From contig NZ_JQBR01000005.1 in assembly GCF_001438655.1 (NCBI RefSeq), positions 62,001 through 126,000 on the forward strand: a stretch of DNA of 64,000 nucleotides, in the 5' to 3' direction. Every line of letters begins with the position of its first letter. The first letter of the stretch is position 1. Source of the stretch: Pediococcus cellicola. GTDB taxonomy: Bacteria; Bacillota; Bacilli; Lactobacillales; Lactobacillaceae. The notes under the pieces were generated by a model. The model was not told the DNA's origin and searched no databases. It saw nothing but the letters and a program-made list of their open reading frames with translations. The position numbers and the translations under genes were made by a program. Below are positions 51,726 through 61,012 of the stretch, one piece after another.

Positions 51726-51784
51726 AAATTAAACATCTTAAAAATCATGTTGTGCATTTTTGGCAGCATATGATTTTTTCTAAA

Positions 51785-53566
51785 TTAACCTTGTTGAAAA
51801 GATTTTGCCTGTAAATTATATAGATCAGCATAATATTTATTTTCTGCCATCAGAATATTATGAGGGGCAAAGCCCACAATTTCGCCATTTTTTAAAACTA
51901 ATACCTTATCTGCCAGTTTAACAGCTGATAGACGATGAGTTATGAAAAAAACGGTTTTATTTTTGGTCATTTTAATAAAACTTTGATAGATTTCAAATTC
52001 GCTACGTGGATCCAATGAGGCGGTTGGCTCATCTAAAACTAAAATACTAGAATTTGCCATAAAAGCCCTTGAGATTGCCACTTTTTGCCATTGCCCACCT
52101 GATAAATCAATTCCTTCAGTAAATTGTTTTCCTAACATAGTATTTAATTCCATTTTCTTGTTAACGAATGACTCGAAAAAGCCACCATCTTTCATTGCAG
52201 TAATAATGCGTTGTTTGTTATGAATCTGTTGTGGATTTCCTAGCCCAATTGATTCACCGATTGGTAAATAAAATTTAGAATAGTCTTGAAAAACAGCTCC
52301 AAATTTTTCGCGATAGGCATTGATATCAAATTGTGAAATTTTTGTATTGTTTAAAGTGATCATGCCTTGTTGGGGATCATAGAAACGCATAAGTAATTTT
52401 ATTAAGGTAGATTTTCCAGAGCCGTTTTCACCAACTATGGCAATTCTTTCGCCCACTTTAACCTTAAAAGTAATATGTTTTAAAGCAAAATCCTGCTGGC
52501 CTGGATATTGAAACGAAACGTTATTATAAGAAATATTATTTATTTCACTAGGAAATGGCAATGAACCAGAATAGTCATTTTTTTCTGTTATGTGCATGAA
52601 ATCAAAATACTTTTGCATGTATAACAGAGTGTCGTATAACAAGCTTGAATTTTCAATGAATGCATAAACGCTGCTTGAGGTTGCTGTTAGTGATGAGATA
52701 AAAACTAAGAAGCCACCTGTTGACACTTTACCTTGTTGAATAACCATGATCATCCAGATCAAACTAGCGATACTAAGAATGACGCTAATTGCCAAGAATC
52801 CAAGTGATATCCACATTTGTTTAAGACGTACATTTTTCATTCGGGCATGCATGCCTTTATAAACTGATGTATAAGCATTGATGAAAAAATCAAACATACC
52901 GAACAGACGAACTTCTTTAGCATCTTTAGCAGTTAGTAAGGCCTCACTATAATACTGAATTTTTCGCGCATCCGGACTGCGTGTCACCATGGTTTCAAAA
53001 GAATCTTGCTGAATACGATAACTGACGAGACTCTGTGGAATTATGGCCAAGAGTAAAATTATGGCAATCCAAAAATTATATCTTGCAAGTAATACCATCA
53101 TCGAGATAACCGTAATTAGTTCACGAAACATACTAATACCAAAAACGATTAAATTGACGGGACGCCATGATGCTTCGGAACTAACCAATTGCAAGTTATC
53201 ATAAAAATCTGAATTTTCGAATAAATTTAATCCCTTAATTGTCTTTGACTTTTGCATTAATTGTGTGTTGACAAAAGCAATCAACTTATCGGTTAAAATT
53301 CCTTGTAGTGAAGTATTAACCGGTATTGCCGCAGAAGAAATGAAGAAGATTAAGCCCCACTCAATTATAAGATAAACTGATACTTGATTGTGCAATAATT
53401 CGTCTAGCATTACTTGTGCGATTTTAATCAAGACAGCTGGAGCTAAAGCCTGTATAGGTACTAAAAAAAGTAGTACTGAACTGATACCCTTTGAAGATTT
53501 CCAAAACAACTTAAAACTACGAACGTATAAGAAAATATAGTTCTTAAAATTTGCGAGAATTTTCAA
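51785..53566 (-). CDS. ABC exporter with fused membrane and ATPase domains, peptide-exporter-like
   Basis: 593 residues from a TTG at 53566 (AGGTGA upstream). Export domain with about five to six helices in residues 20-330, then the ABC domain: Walker A GENGSGKST, signature LSGGQWQKVAIS, Walker B ILVLDEPTASLD, His in FITHRLS. The GQWQK signature is common in exporters of modified peptides. It starts 21 bases after a 21-residue peptide gene in the same operon, and an Rgg/MutR-type regulator lies nearby, so peptide export is inferred. No N-terminal C39 peptidase. Confidence 0.82.
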   Translation of the reverse strand: MKILANFKNYIFLYVRSFKLFWKSSKGISSVLLFLVPIQALAPAVLIKIAQVMLDELLHNQVSVYLIIEWGLIFFISSAAIPVNTSLQGILTDKLIAFVNTQLMQKSKTIKGLNLFENSDFYDNLQLVSSEASWRPVNLIVFGISMFRELITVISMMVLLARYNFWIAIILLLAIIPQSLVSYRIQQDSFETMVTRSPDARKIQYYSEALLTAKDAKEVRLFGMFDFFINAYTSVYKGMHARMKNVRLKQMWISLGFLAISVILSIASLIWMIMVIQQGKVSTGGFLVFISSLTATSSSVYAFIENSSLLYDTLLYMQKYFDFMHITEKNDYSGSLPFPSEINNISYNNVSFQYPGQQDFALKHITFKVKVGERIAIVGENGSGKSTLIKLLMRFYDPQQGMITLNNTKISQFDINAYREKFGAVFQDYSKFYLPIGESIGLGNPQQIHNKQRIITAMKDGGFFESFVNKKMELNTMLGKQFTEGIDLSGGQWQKVAISRAFMANSSILVLDEPTASLDPRSEFEIYQSFIKMTKNKTVFFITHRLSAVKLADKVLVLKNGEIVGFAPHNILMAENKYYADLYNLQAKSFQQG

Positions 53567-53587
53567 AAAATCACCTGCTAATTATTT

Positions 53588-53653
53588 TCATTTAATATGG
53601 GGAACCCACTCACTATATAAATTTGAAATTCCTGCATTTACGAATACATTCAT
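53588..53653 (-). CDS. 21-residue peptide gene upstream of ABC exporter
   Basis: ATG at 53653 with GGAGGGA five bases upstream, one of the best binding sites in the window. The product starts MNVFVNAGISNLYSEW and ends VPHIK. A promoter is 70-90 bases upstream and the exporter gene follows by 21 bases. It could be a peptide pheromone, a small modified-peptide precursor or a leader peptide. No known family is recognised. The start, stop and signals are seen; the role is inferred. Confidence 0.65.
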   Translation of the reverse strand: MNVFVNAGISNLYSEWVPHIK

Positions 53654-53719
53654 AACTATCCCTCCAATTATTTTGGTATCGTAATTAAGATTCATTAATG
53701 CAAACCTTAATTAAACACC

Positions 53720-53747
53720 ATTTTAATCATTTTATAATCAAAGTCAA
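53720..53747 (-). promoter_or_regulatory. Promoter of the peptide/exporter operon
   Basis: On the minus strand TTGACT (53747-53742), 16-base spacer, TAAAAT (53725-53720). It gives a 5' leader of about 60 bases before the peptide ATG. Confidence 0.7.
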
Positions 53748-53789
53748 TATTATTTTAATGGAAAAATAACGAAAAATCATTTTTTTAAA

Positions 53790-53827
53790 ATGCAAAAAAA
53801 GACTAAGAGAAATTTTCTCTTAGTCTT
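53790..53827 (-). terminator. Minus-strand terminator with no recognised gene upstream
   Basis: A 13-14-bp stem (AAGACTAAGAGAAA with TTTCTCTTAGTCTT) followed on the minus strand by seven T. No minus-strand gene is visible between here and 54280, so either a gene has decayed or it insulates the peptide promoter. Confidence 0.7.
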
Positions 53828-54280
53828 CTGATAGTTCACTACTACGACACTTTTGTGTTCAAATAATTAGAATTAAAAAAATTATTTTAAACAGTTTCTT
53901 AGGGCTTAATGATTTAAAATATAGTTTTCAAATTGGAATATATAAAGTTTCTATCAATCATTGTGTCAGAAATATGAATTTCAAAATAAAATGGACAGTG
54001 AAAAATATGGATCCAATTAGTGCATGAATTAATGATAAAACGAACTTTTTAAGTTGCGAAAATTTAAAAAATAATTTTATTCTATTTTAAATATTTATAA
54101 AACGCAGTATGATGAAATGAGATTCAATGATGTCAGTGGTATGGTAGATAAGTTTGAGCAGAGATAAGCAGGCACAATAACCGAGTTTAATGTAATTGTT
54201 ATGACGGCTTCTTCCTTAATACTATTTAAATATATAGTGTCATATATAGACAAAAATTAATACTTTTTAGAGGTACTCTA
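53828..54280. other. AT-rich intergenic stretch before the Rgg-type gene
   Basis: About 450 bases, very AT-rich, with no frame that has a ribosome binding site on either strand. A near-palindrome TATATAGTGTCATATATA is at 54231-54248, some 30 bases before the regulator start, and may be a promoter or operator element. Confidence 0.45.
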
Positions 54281-55132
54281 ATGATAGACGGAAATAAAAT
54301 CAAAATAACACGAAAAAGGTTGCATCTTTCACAACAAAAATTGGCTGCCGGAATCACAACACAAGGTACAATTAGTTCTTTGGAAAGAAATTCTACCTCT
54401 CCAGGGAGTACTATACTGGTTAAGTTACTAAATAGACTAAATTTAACACTTGCAGATGTCGTGTCAGAGAATGATCCAGTACGAGTGGATACTCTTTTAA
54501 AAAAGGCTGATAAGTTAAGTATGAATTATCAGTATGCTAAAGTGATTGAAGTTTTAAAAAAAATAAAGAATTTAACAGAACCTGAACAAAAAAAGCACTA
54601 TCAATTTCTCTACACCGATGCAAAAATGTGGTTAGAAAAAAAGTATGACGATGCAATATTTGGATTTAATCAGATGTTACAGTTGCCACAAAATGATCTT
54701 GATATTTATACGGTTCTTGCAACTTGTGAACTAGGGGTAGCCTATGATATGAAAAAGGAGCCTGCAAAAGCAAGCTTTTATTTTGAAAAAACAGCTGATT
54801 TATTTAAAAAGATTTCAGTGGAAGCATACATTTTTTGGAATCTGCTTATTTCTGATAACCTAGCTATGTATTATTCAAATACCAATCAGAATGACAAATG
54901 TTTAGAGATTATTGATCAAGCATTAGAAGCAGCAAAAATTAGTGCCACTTCGTATTTTGTGGATTCTTTCTATTATTTGTACGGGGAAATCAAGATGCAA
55001 GATGGCGAAACGCAAGATGCATATAGATATATGATATATGCACGATCTTTTGCAAATTTCTCAGATAATAGGTTGGTTGCTGAAAAGGCGGAGAAATTTT
55101 TGACCTCACATGGTATTAATATAAATATTTAA
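54281..55132 (+). CDS. Rgg/MutR-type regulator with TPR-like C-terminal domain
   Basis: 283 residues. N-terminal XRE HTH (KITRKRLHLSQQKLAAGITTQGTI) and a long helical C-terminal domain of TPR-like repeats (for example YAKVIEVLKKIKNLTEPEQK), the plan of peptide-sensing RRNPP/Rgg-like regulators. AGAGGT precedes the ATG. It is divergent from the peptide/exporter operon at 51785-53653, so a peptide from that operon may be its ligand; this is inference. A second regulator of the same type is at 63422. Confidence 0.8.
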   Translation: MIDGNKIKITRKRLHLSQQKLAAGITTQGTISSLERNSTSPGSTILVKLLNRLNLTLADVVSENDPVRVDTLLKKADKLSMNYQYAKVIEVLKKIKNLTEPEQKKHYQFLYTDAKMWLEKKYDDAIFGFNQMLQLPQNDLDIYTVLATCELGVAYDMKKEPAKASFYFEKTADLFKKISVEAYIFWNLLISDNLAMYYSNTNQNDKCLEIIDQALEAAKISATSYFVDSFYYLYGEIKMQDGETQDAYRYMIYARSFANFSDNRLVAEKAEKFLTSHGININI

Positions 55133-55174
55133 TATATGCAGATAAAAATAGTTGGAAAAAATTGCAAATTAAAA

Positions 55175-55205
55175 AAAAAAACTTTGAGCAAGCGTTCAAA
55201 GTTTT
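55175..55205. terminator. Terminator between regulator and glycosyltransferase genes
   Basis: AAAACTTTGA (55178-55187) pairs with TCAAAGTTTT (55196-55205), with A and T runs on both sides, so it can serve both convergent genes. Confidence 0.75.
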
Positions 55206-55206
55206 C

Positions 55207-56142
55207 TTATTTTTTTTCATTAATGACATAAAGTGGACGATGTTTGCTTTCTGAGTAAATACGCCCGATATAGTTACCAAGAATACCTAAGCAGAAGAGC
55301 TGAATTCCGCCAATAAAGAGAATTATGGCTGCCAAGGATGGCCAACCCGTAGTCGGATCACCAAAAAAGATAGTTCTAAAAATAATGAAGATAATTGCTA
55401 ACACTGAGATAACGCAGGCAAAAATTCCCACGAAACTGGCAATTGCTAAGGGAGCTGTTGAAAAATCAATAATAGCTTCCAAGGAGTATTCAAATAATTG
55501 CCACAGTGACCAGGATGTATGACCGGCAACGCGTTCGCGATTTTCGAAGTCTAAGTACTTTGTTTTAAATCCTACCCAACTGAAAATGCCCTTAGAAAAA
55601 CGATTAACCTCTGGCATGTTGAGAACGGTATTAACCACTTTTCGGGTCATGACTCGATAGTCCCGCGCATTGGGAATAATTTCAACTTTAGAAATTTTGT
55701 TGATGAATTTATAAAACATGTTGGATAGCCATGAACGGAAAACGGGTTCACCTTCACGACCAGCACGCCGTGTGCCAATAGTTTCATATTCTCCAGTGCT
55801 GAGCTCTTTTAACATTTGAGGCAATAACTCCGGTGGATCCTGAAGATCGACATCCATCAAGCCGACAATCTCACCAGTGGCAGCCTGTAAACCGGCATAG
55901 ATGGCCGATTCCTTGCCAAAATTACGTGAAAATGAAACGTAATGAGCAACATCTGGATACTGTTTGTTTAGTTTTTTTAGTTCATTTAAGGTTGCATCTG
56001 AAGAGCCATCATCAATAAACCATAGCTCTAAAGCGTAGTTTTGCATTTCTGGTTTTTGAAAAATTTTGGTCATGGCTTTGAAGTAAATTGGTACAGATTC
56101 TTGTTCGTTAAAACACGGGACAATCATTGATACAGTTTGCAT
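55207..56142 (-). CDS. GT2 membrane glycosyltransferase, GtrB/YkoT type
   Basis: 311 residues. GT-A domain with MIVPCFNEQESVPIYF at the start, ELWFIDDGSSD, and the DxD-type MDVDLQDPPELL; two C-terminal membrane helices (near 230-255 and 265-290). Such enzymes move a sugar from a nucleotide donor to undecaprenyl phosphate at the inner face of the membrane for later wall or teichoic acid decoration. GGAGGAG is eight bases before the ATG. Single gene, so the partner flippase and transferase must be elsewhere. Confidence 0.9.
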   Translation of the reverse strand: MQTVSMIVPCFNEQESVPIYFKAMTKIFQKPEMQNYALELWFIDDGSSDATLNELKKLNKQYPDVAHYVSFSRNFGKESAIYAGLQAATGEIVGLMDVDLQDPPELLPQMLKELSTGEYETIGTRRAGREGEPVFRSWLSNMFYKFINKISKVEIIPNARDYRVMTRKVVNTVLNMPEVNRFSKGIFSWVGFKTKYLDFENRERVAGHTSWSLWQLFEYSLEAIIDFSTAPLAIASFVGIFACVISVLAIIFIIFRTIFFGDPTTGWPSLAAIILFIGGIQLFCLGILGNYIGRIYSESKHRPLYVINEKK

Positions 56143-56274
56143 TGTTAGACACTCCTCCCACTACTTATTTCAAATTATAACATTTAGCCGGCAAAGTAAG
56201 TATAAACCTTTCTAATTTATATCGATTCTAAGCTATAATGACACTAAATAGATCGCCGAACGGGAGATGATCAT

Positions 56275-56925
56275 ATGGAAACGATTTTACAGCTTAAAAA
56301 TGTGGGGTATCGAGTGCAAGAAAACCAAATTCTAAATGGCATTTCGTTGGTAGTAAATTCCCAGGAATATCTTACGATTACAGGGCCTTCTGGAAGTGGG
56401 AAAAGCACGTTGCTAAGAATCATAGCGTCATTACTTACGGCTAGTGAGGGTGAAATCTTGTTTCAAGGAAAAAATATCGCCAATTTAGATCCTATTCAAT
56501 ATCGACGGCAGGTATCCTATTGTTTTCAGCAGCCAATGCTATTTGGTAAAACGGTGGCAGATAATTTAGATTTTCCTTTTCAAATCCGGCAAACAACGCC
56601 AGATATTGCCAAACAAAAAGCCGCACTAAAAGTTGTCGGACTGCCCGAAACTTATTTGACAAAACGGATCACGGAACTTTCTGGTGGTGAGAAACAGCGT
56701 GTTGCTATGATTCGCAATATTATGTATGTCCCAGATGTTTTGTTGTTAGACGAGGTCACAGTGGGGCTGGATGAAGAAAACAAGCGCATCGTTAATGAAT
56801 TAATTGAGCATTTTCACAAGGATCACCACGTCACAATTTTATCAATTACGCACGATGCTGCAGAATTGAATCAAGCAAGCCGCTTATTGACCATCACAAA
56901 GGGCAGACTGGAGGAAGCAAAATGA
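56275..56925 (+). CDS. fetA: ABC ATPase, FetA-like
   Basis: 216 residues. Walker A GPSGSGKST, signature LSGGEKQRVAMIR, Walker B VLLLDEVTVGLD, His in SITHD. GGGAGATGA precedes the ATG. It overlaps the next gene (ATGA), a FetB/UPF0014-type permease. In E. coli FetAB lowers iron stress, probably by iron export; the same role is inferred here. Confidence 0.88.
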   Translation: METILQLKNVGYRVQENQILNGISLVVNSQEYLTITGPSGSGKSTLLRIIASLLTASEGEILFQGKNIANLDPIQYRRQVSYCFQQPMLFGKTVADNLDFPFQIRQTTPDIAKQKAALKVVGLPETYLTKRITELSGGEKQRVAMIRNIMYVPDVLLLDEVTVGLDEENKRIVNELIEHFHKDHHVTILSITHDAAELNQASRLLTITKGRLEEAK

Positions 56926-57695
56926 ATCTTGATGTAAATAATTGGTCCTTAACGTTGGCATTTTTACTAGTCATGATTGCTTTATGGATTGGCTATCGGG
57001 AAAAATTAGGAATTGACCGTGAAATTATCATTGGTGTCATCCGGGCAGTCATCCAGTTGTTTGTTGTGGGTTACTTGTTGAAATACATTTTTAGAGTGAA
57101 CAATGTGATTTTGACCCTTACGATGTTACTCATTATCATTTTTAATGCATCGTGGAATGCCCAAAAGCGAAGTAATGGGATGTCTAATGCCCTAACCATT
57201 TCCTTCATTGCCATTCTCACCAGTACAGGAATTACGTTAGGCGTTTTAATTTTATCAGGTGCCATTAAACTCATTCCATCGCAAGTGATTCCCATTTCAG
57301 GGATGATTGCAAGTAATTCCATGGTGGCGATTGGTCTGTGCTACCGAAGTATGAATACGCAGTTTCGTGACCAACGACAAAGCGTCTTGGAGCGTCTGGC
57401 ATTAGGCGGGACGATCCGTGATGCGTCGATTGGTATTTTACGTGAAAGTATCAAAACGGGGATGTCACCTACGATTGATTCCGCGAAAACAGTTGGGATT
57501 GTGAGCTTACCCGGAATGATGTCTGGCCTTATTTTTGCAGGGGTGGATCCTGTGCATGCGATTAAATACCAAATTATGGTGACATTTATGTTACTTTCGG
57601 CTACAAGTGTGGGCTCAGTGATGGCTTGTTATCTTGCGTATCGGAGTTTTTATAATGAACGTAAGCAGTTGAAGGATCTGGCCGGTGATGATTAA
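56922..57695 (+). CDS. fetB: FetB/UPF0014-type ABC permease
   Basis: 257 residues with about seven helices. The UPF0014 block is visible: IGVIRAVIQLFVVGYLLKYI near residues 35-54, then IPISGMIASNSMVAIGLCYR and GGTIRDASIGILRESIKTGM. It overlaps fetA by four bases, so translation is coupled. Probable metal (iron) exporter partner of FetA. Confidence 0.9.
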   Translation: MNLDVNNWSLTLAFLLVMIALWIGYREKLGIDREIIIGVIRAVIQLFVVGYLLKYIFRVNNVILTLTMLLIIIFNASWNAQKRSNGMSNALTISFIAILTSTGITLGVLILSGAIKLIPSQVIPISGMIASNSMVAIGLCYRSMNTQFRDQRQSVLERLALGGTIRDASIGILRESIKTGMSPTIDSAKTVGIVSLPGMMSGLIFAGVDPVHAIKYQIMVTFMLLSATSVGSVMACYLAYRSFYNERKQLKDLAGDD

Positions 57696-57769
57696 TAATA
57701 AATCAATGAGAGGCAAATTAGTGATACGTAAAAACGCTCACTCGCCTCACATGAACCGCTTACAATTGT

Positions 57770-57800
57770 CCAGTATAATTAGATAAATAGATTATACTGG
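57770..57800 (+). promoter_or_regulatory. Perfect inverted repeat over the 5' leader of the permease gene
   Basis: CCAGTATAAT (57770-57779) and ATTATACTGG (57791-57800), exactly complementary, 11 bases apart. The second arm touches the GGGGAG ribosome site (57799-57804) and the first contains a TATAAT. It may be a regulator operator or an RNA hairpin that covers the ribosome site. Confidence 0.6.
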
Positions 57801-57813
57801 GGAGATGGTTAAA

Positions 57814-59253
57814 TTGGGAGACACGAGTACAAGCACAAAACAATTTCGTTGGTTTACGATTGCTTTAATCGCGTTTAACACTGTTTGGGGATTTAACAAC
57901 GTCGTGAATAATTACGCACAACAAGGTGCATCTGTGATTACATCATGGATTATTATTCTGATTATTTACTTCATCCCTTACACATTGATGGTTGGCCAGT
58001 TGGGATCCACCTTCAAGAAAAGTGGTGGTGGTGTAAGCTCTTGGATTGATGAGACTTCAACACGAGGGTTAGCTTACTTTGCCGCTTGGACTTACTGGGT
58101 GGTTCATGTGCCCTATCTCGCACAAAAGCCACAAAATGTTTTGATTGCCATTAGTTGGGCGTTTACCGGAGCCGGTACCTATTTTAGTCATTTTTCAACA
58201 GCTATTTTTTCGATTTTATGTTTGATTGTTTTTCTATTTTTCATGTGGGTGGCTTCTAAAGGAATTACGACGCTAGGGATCATCGCGACATTGGCTGGCT
58301 TAGCAACTTTTGTAATGTCAATTCTGTTCATTTTCTTAGCGATTGCAGCGCCACATTTACCAAATGTGACGGCAGCTACGCCAAATCTAACAAGTGTGAA
58401 AACTTATGTGCCTAACTTTAACTTTGGGTATTTTACCACGCTATCCATGTTGGTTCTAGCTGTGGGAGGATCAGAAAAAATTGCGCCTTATGTAAATAAA
58501 ACGCGTAATGCCTCAAGAGAATTTCCACTGGGAATGATTGTTTTAGCCGTGTTAGTGGGCATTTGTGCCATTGTGGGTTCAATCGGAATGGCAATTATTT
58601 TTAACAGTAATGCCATTCCCAAGGACTTAATGATGAATGGGGCTTACAGTGCCTTTCAGCGCTTGGGCCAGTATTATCATATTGGGAATACGCTGATGAT
58701 TACTTATGGTCTGACCAATTCAATTGGACAGATTGCAGCCCTAATCGTTTCAATTGATGCGCCACTGCGAATTTTGTTGTCAGGACACAATGATCAGTAT
58801 GTGCCAAAGTCATTGATGAAATTGAACAAACATGGTGTTTTCATTAACGGGTACAAGATGACCGGCGTTTTAGTAGGAATTTTGATTATGGTACCTGCAA
58901 TTGGGATTAAGAACATTCAAGAATTGTATAACTGGTTGTTGAATTTAAATTCAATTGTGATGCCACTACGATACCTGTGGGTGTTTGTGGCCTTCATGTT
59001 GCTGAGCCGGCATATGAATAAATTCCATTCAGATTATAGATTTGTGAAAAATAAGACCATTGGTTGGCTATTAGGTTTTTGGTGCTTTATATTTACAGCG
59101 TTTGTGTGTGTATTGGGCATGGTGCCAAAAATTAGTTTCTCGGACAATCCACATAGTTGGTTTTTGCAGTTGGGGTTGAATATTGTGACACCAATCGTGT
59201 TGATTGCGTTAGGGTTGATTATGCCGATGATTGCAAGAAGAAATAAAAAATAA
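57814..59253 (+). CDS. APC-superfamily amino acid permease, YjeM type
   Basis: 479 residues from a TTG at 57814, nine bases after GGGGAG; the ATG at 57805 is too close to that site. About twelve to thirteen helices. The opening (ALIAFNTVWGFNNVVNNYAQ and the GGGVSSWIDETS block) follows the YjeM branch of glutamate/GABA-type transporters. It imports or exchanges an amino acid; the substrate is unknown. Single gene with a weak terminator at 59381. Confidence 0.85.
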   Translation: MGDTSTSTKQFRWFTIALIAFNTVWGFNNVVNNYAQQGASVITSWIIILIIYFIPYTLMVGQLGSTFKKSGGGVSSWIDETSTRGLAYFAAWTYWVVHVPYLAQKPQNVLIAISWAFTGAGTYFSHFSTAIFSILCLIVFLFFMWVASKGITTLGIIATLAGLATFVMSILFIFLAIAAPHLPNVTAATPNLTSVKTYVPNFNFGYFTTLSMLVLAVGGSEKIAPYVNKTRNASREFPLGMIVLAVLVGICAIVGSIGMAIIFNSNAIPKDLMMNGAYSAFQRLGQYYHIGNTLMITYGLTNSIGQIAALIVSIDAPLRILLSGHNDQYVPKSLMKLNKHGVFINGYKMTGVLVGILIMVPAIGIKNIQELYNWLLNLNSIVMPLRYLWVFVAFMLLSRHMNKFHSDYRFVKNKTIGWLLGFWCFIFTAFVCVLGMVPKISFSDNPHSWFLQLGLNIVTPIVLIALGLIMPMIARRNKK

Positions 59254-59380
59254 AGCGTGTTTCAAGAAGTATTTAGCTTTTGAGCATCGCCTAGGAGAGG
59301 GAATGATTCAGGCTGGGAATTGTTTCCTTCTTGCTTTAAAATTTTAACCGATATTTTTCATCAAAAAGTAATTCAAGAAC

Positions 59381-59408
59381 AAGACGGAGAAAATTCTCCG
59401 CCTTTTTT
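59381..59408 (+). terminator. Terminator after the YjeM-type permease gene
   Basis: AAGACGGAGAA pairs with TTCTCCGCCTT (one mismatch), followed by a T run. Confidence 0.7.
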
Positions 59409-59483
59409 GAATCAATTAATTTTAAAAACCGATTTTTCTGGTAGAATGGGCGTAATAAGACCAGAAAGAGAGACGATTACAAT

Positions 59484-60914
59484 ATGAATAAAGTCACCAG
59501 CATGTGTACCTCAGTTTTAGTCGGTAAAAAAGCCAGTTTGGATGGTTCGACAATGATTGCCCGTAATGAAGACCGCTATCTACCAATCCATCCCAAACGA
59601 TTCTATATGCATCCCGCTGTGCACGAAGCCAATCGTGTTTTAAAATCACAGTTAAATAAATTCGAAGCACCTTTACCAGAAAATGGGTATCGTTATACCG
59701 CAACACCTGATGCAGATCCCAATCAATTGCACGAAGGCGTCAACGACGAAAGTGGCATTAACGAGAAAAATGTGGCGGTTAGCGCAACTGAAAGCACTTA
59801 TGGAAATGAACGCACTTTAGCCTATGATCCTTTAGTGGAAGATGGACTGGGTGAAGATTCTTTGGAAACAATGGTTCTCCCATATGTAGATTCGGCCAAA
59901 GCGGGTGTTAAACGTTTAGGAGATTTAATCACAAAATATGGGTCAAATGCCGGCAACAGTGTGTTGTTTAGTGACAAAGACGATGTTTGGTACATGGAAA
60001 TTGTGACGGGACACTACTGGGTAGCGCAACGGATTCCTGATGATGCGTACGCAGTTGCGGCTAATGAGGTGGCCATTCAACAAGTTGACTTTGATGACGC
60101 AGCTAACTTCATGTGGGCTGATGGCATTCAAGAATTTGTTGCCAAACACCACTTGAACGTGGATAAAACAGGATGGAATTTCCGTCATATTTTTGGGACA
60201 TTTAACGAAAAAGACCGACACTACAACACACCACGAGTTTGGTACGCTCAGAAGTACTTGAATCCAGAAATTGAACAGGATCCTGAATCTGGGGAGCTTC
60301 CATTTATCTGTCACACCACGCACAAAATTTCAGTCGAAGATGTTGAATTCATTTTAGGATCCCATTATAATGAAACACCATTTGATCCGTTAGCACCTGG
60401 TGAAAATGCGGATAAATACCGTTATCGTGCTATTTCATTAAATAGAACCCAAAACTCACATGTGTTGCAGATTCGTAATGATGTGCCGACAGCGCAAGCG
60501 GCTGTTTACTGGTTAAACTTTGGTGTGCCGGCCTTTAGTCCATATGTGCCATTTTATAATAATGCTACGGACACGGATGACAGTTACAAAGATACTTCAA
60601 TGAAGTTCAATTTTAGTGATGCATACTGGATGTATCGTATACTGTCAATGATGGTGGAAAGTCATTATCCCCAATTTGTACAAAGCGACCGCGACTATTT
60701 GACCGCACTTCGTGAAACGCAACGTCGTCATTTAGAAAATACCGACAAAGAAGCAAGCAAACTTTCTGGAACAGCTTTGACAGACTATTTGACTGACCAG
60801 AATAAGGTTTTGGTTGCAGAAATGCGAAAACAAACCGTTGATTTTATTGGGAGTTTGGTTGTACAAGGCGCAGGTTTGTCTAAATTGACCTTCAATATGG
60901 ATAAAAATCTCTAA
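59484..60914 (+). CDS. pepD: C69-family dipeptidase (PepD-like, paralogue)
   Basis: 476 residues. The catalytic Cys is in MCTSVLVGKKASLDGSTMIA near residue 8, after a short removable leader; ATG codons at 59484 and 59502 are both possible starts. Conserved blocks LNRTQNSHVLQIRND and WVAQRIPDDAYAVAAN occur as in the paralogue at 34896, with which it shares most of its length. Cytoplasmic hydrolysis of dipeptides. Its promoter probably includes the TAGAAT near 59441. Confidence 0.9.
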   Translation: MNKVTSMCTSVLVGKKASLDGSTMIARNEDRYLPIHPKRFYMHPAVHEANRVLKSQLNKFEAPLPENGYRYTATPDADPNQLHEGVNDESGINEKNVAVSATESTYGNERTLAYDPLVEDGLGEDSLETMVLPYVDSAKAGVKRLGDLITKYGSNAGNSVLFSDKDDVWYMEIVTGHYWVAQRIPDDAYAVAANEVAIQQVDFDDAANFMWADGIQEFVAKHHLNVDKTGWNFRHIFGTFNEKDRHYNTPRVWYAQKYLNPEIEQDPESGELPFICHTTHKISVEDVEFILGSHYNETPFDPLAPGENADKYRYRAISLNRTQNSHVLQIRNDVPTAQAAVYWLNFGVPAFSPYVPFYNNATDTDDSYKDTSMKFNFSDAYWMYRILSMMVESHYPQFVQSDRDYLTALRETQRRHLENTDKEASKLSGTALTDYLTDQNKVLVAEMRKQTVDFIGSLVVQGAGLSKLTFNMDKNL

Positions 60915-61012
60915 TTTATTAGACTTGCGGGGTAACTATCAAAGATTCAAATGAGTTATCAATACGAATTCAATCTGTTAAACTTGTGAAACAAGATAGT
61001 GGGGGTAAATCC

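Noticed and set aside
53974-54027. Short peptide frame on the plus strand starting MNFKIKW
   Set aside because: There is no ribosome binding site and no promoter in a suitable place.
54117-54167. Short peptide frame on the plus strand starting MRFNDVSG, near the Rgg-type gene
   Set aside because: No ribosome binding site. It would have been attractive as a pheromone, but the signals do not support it.
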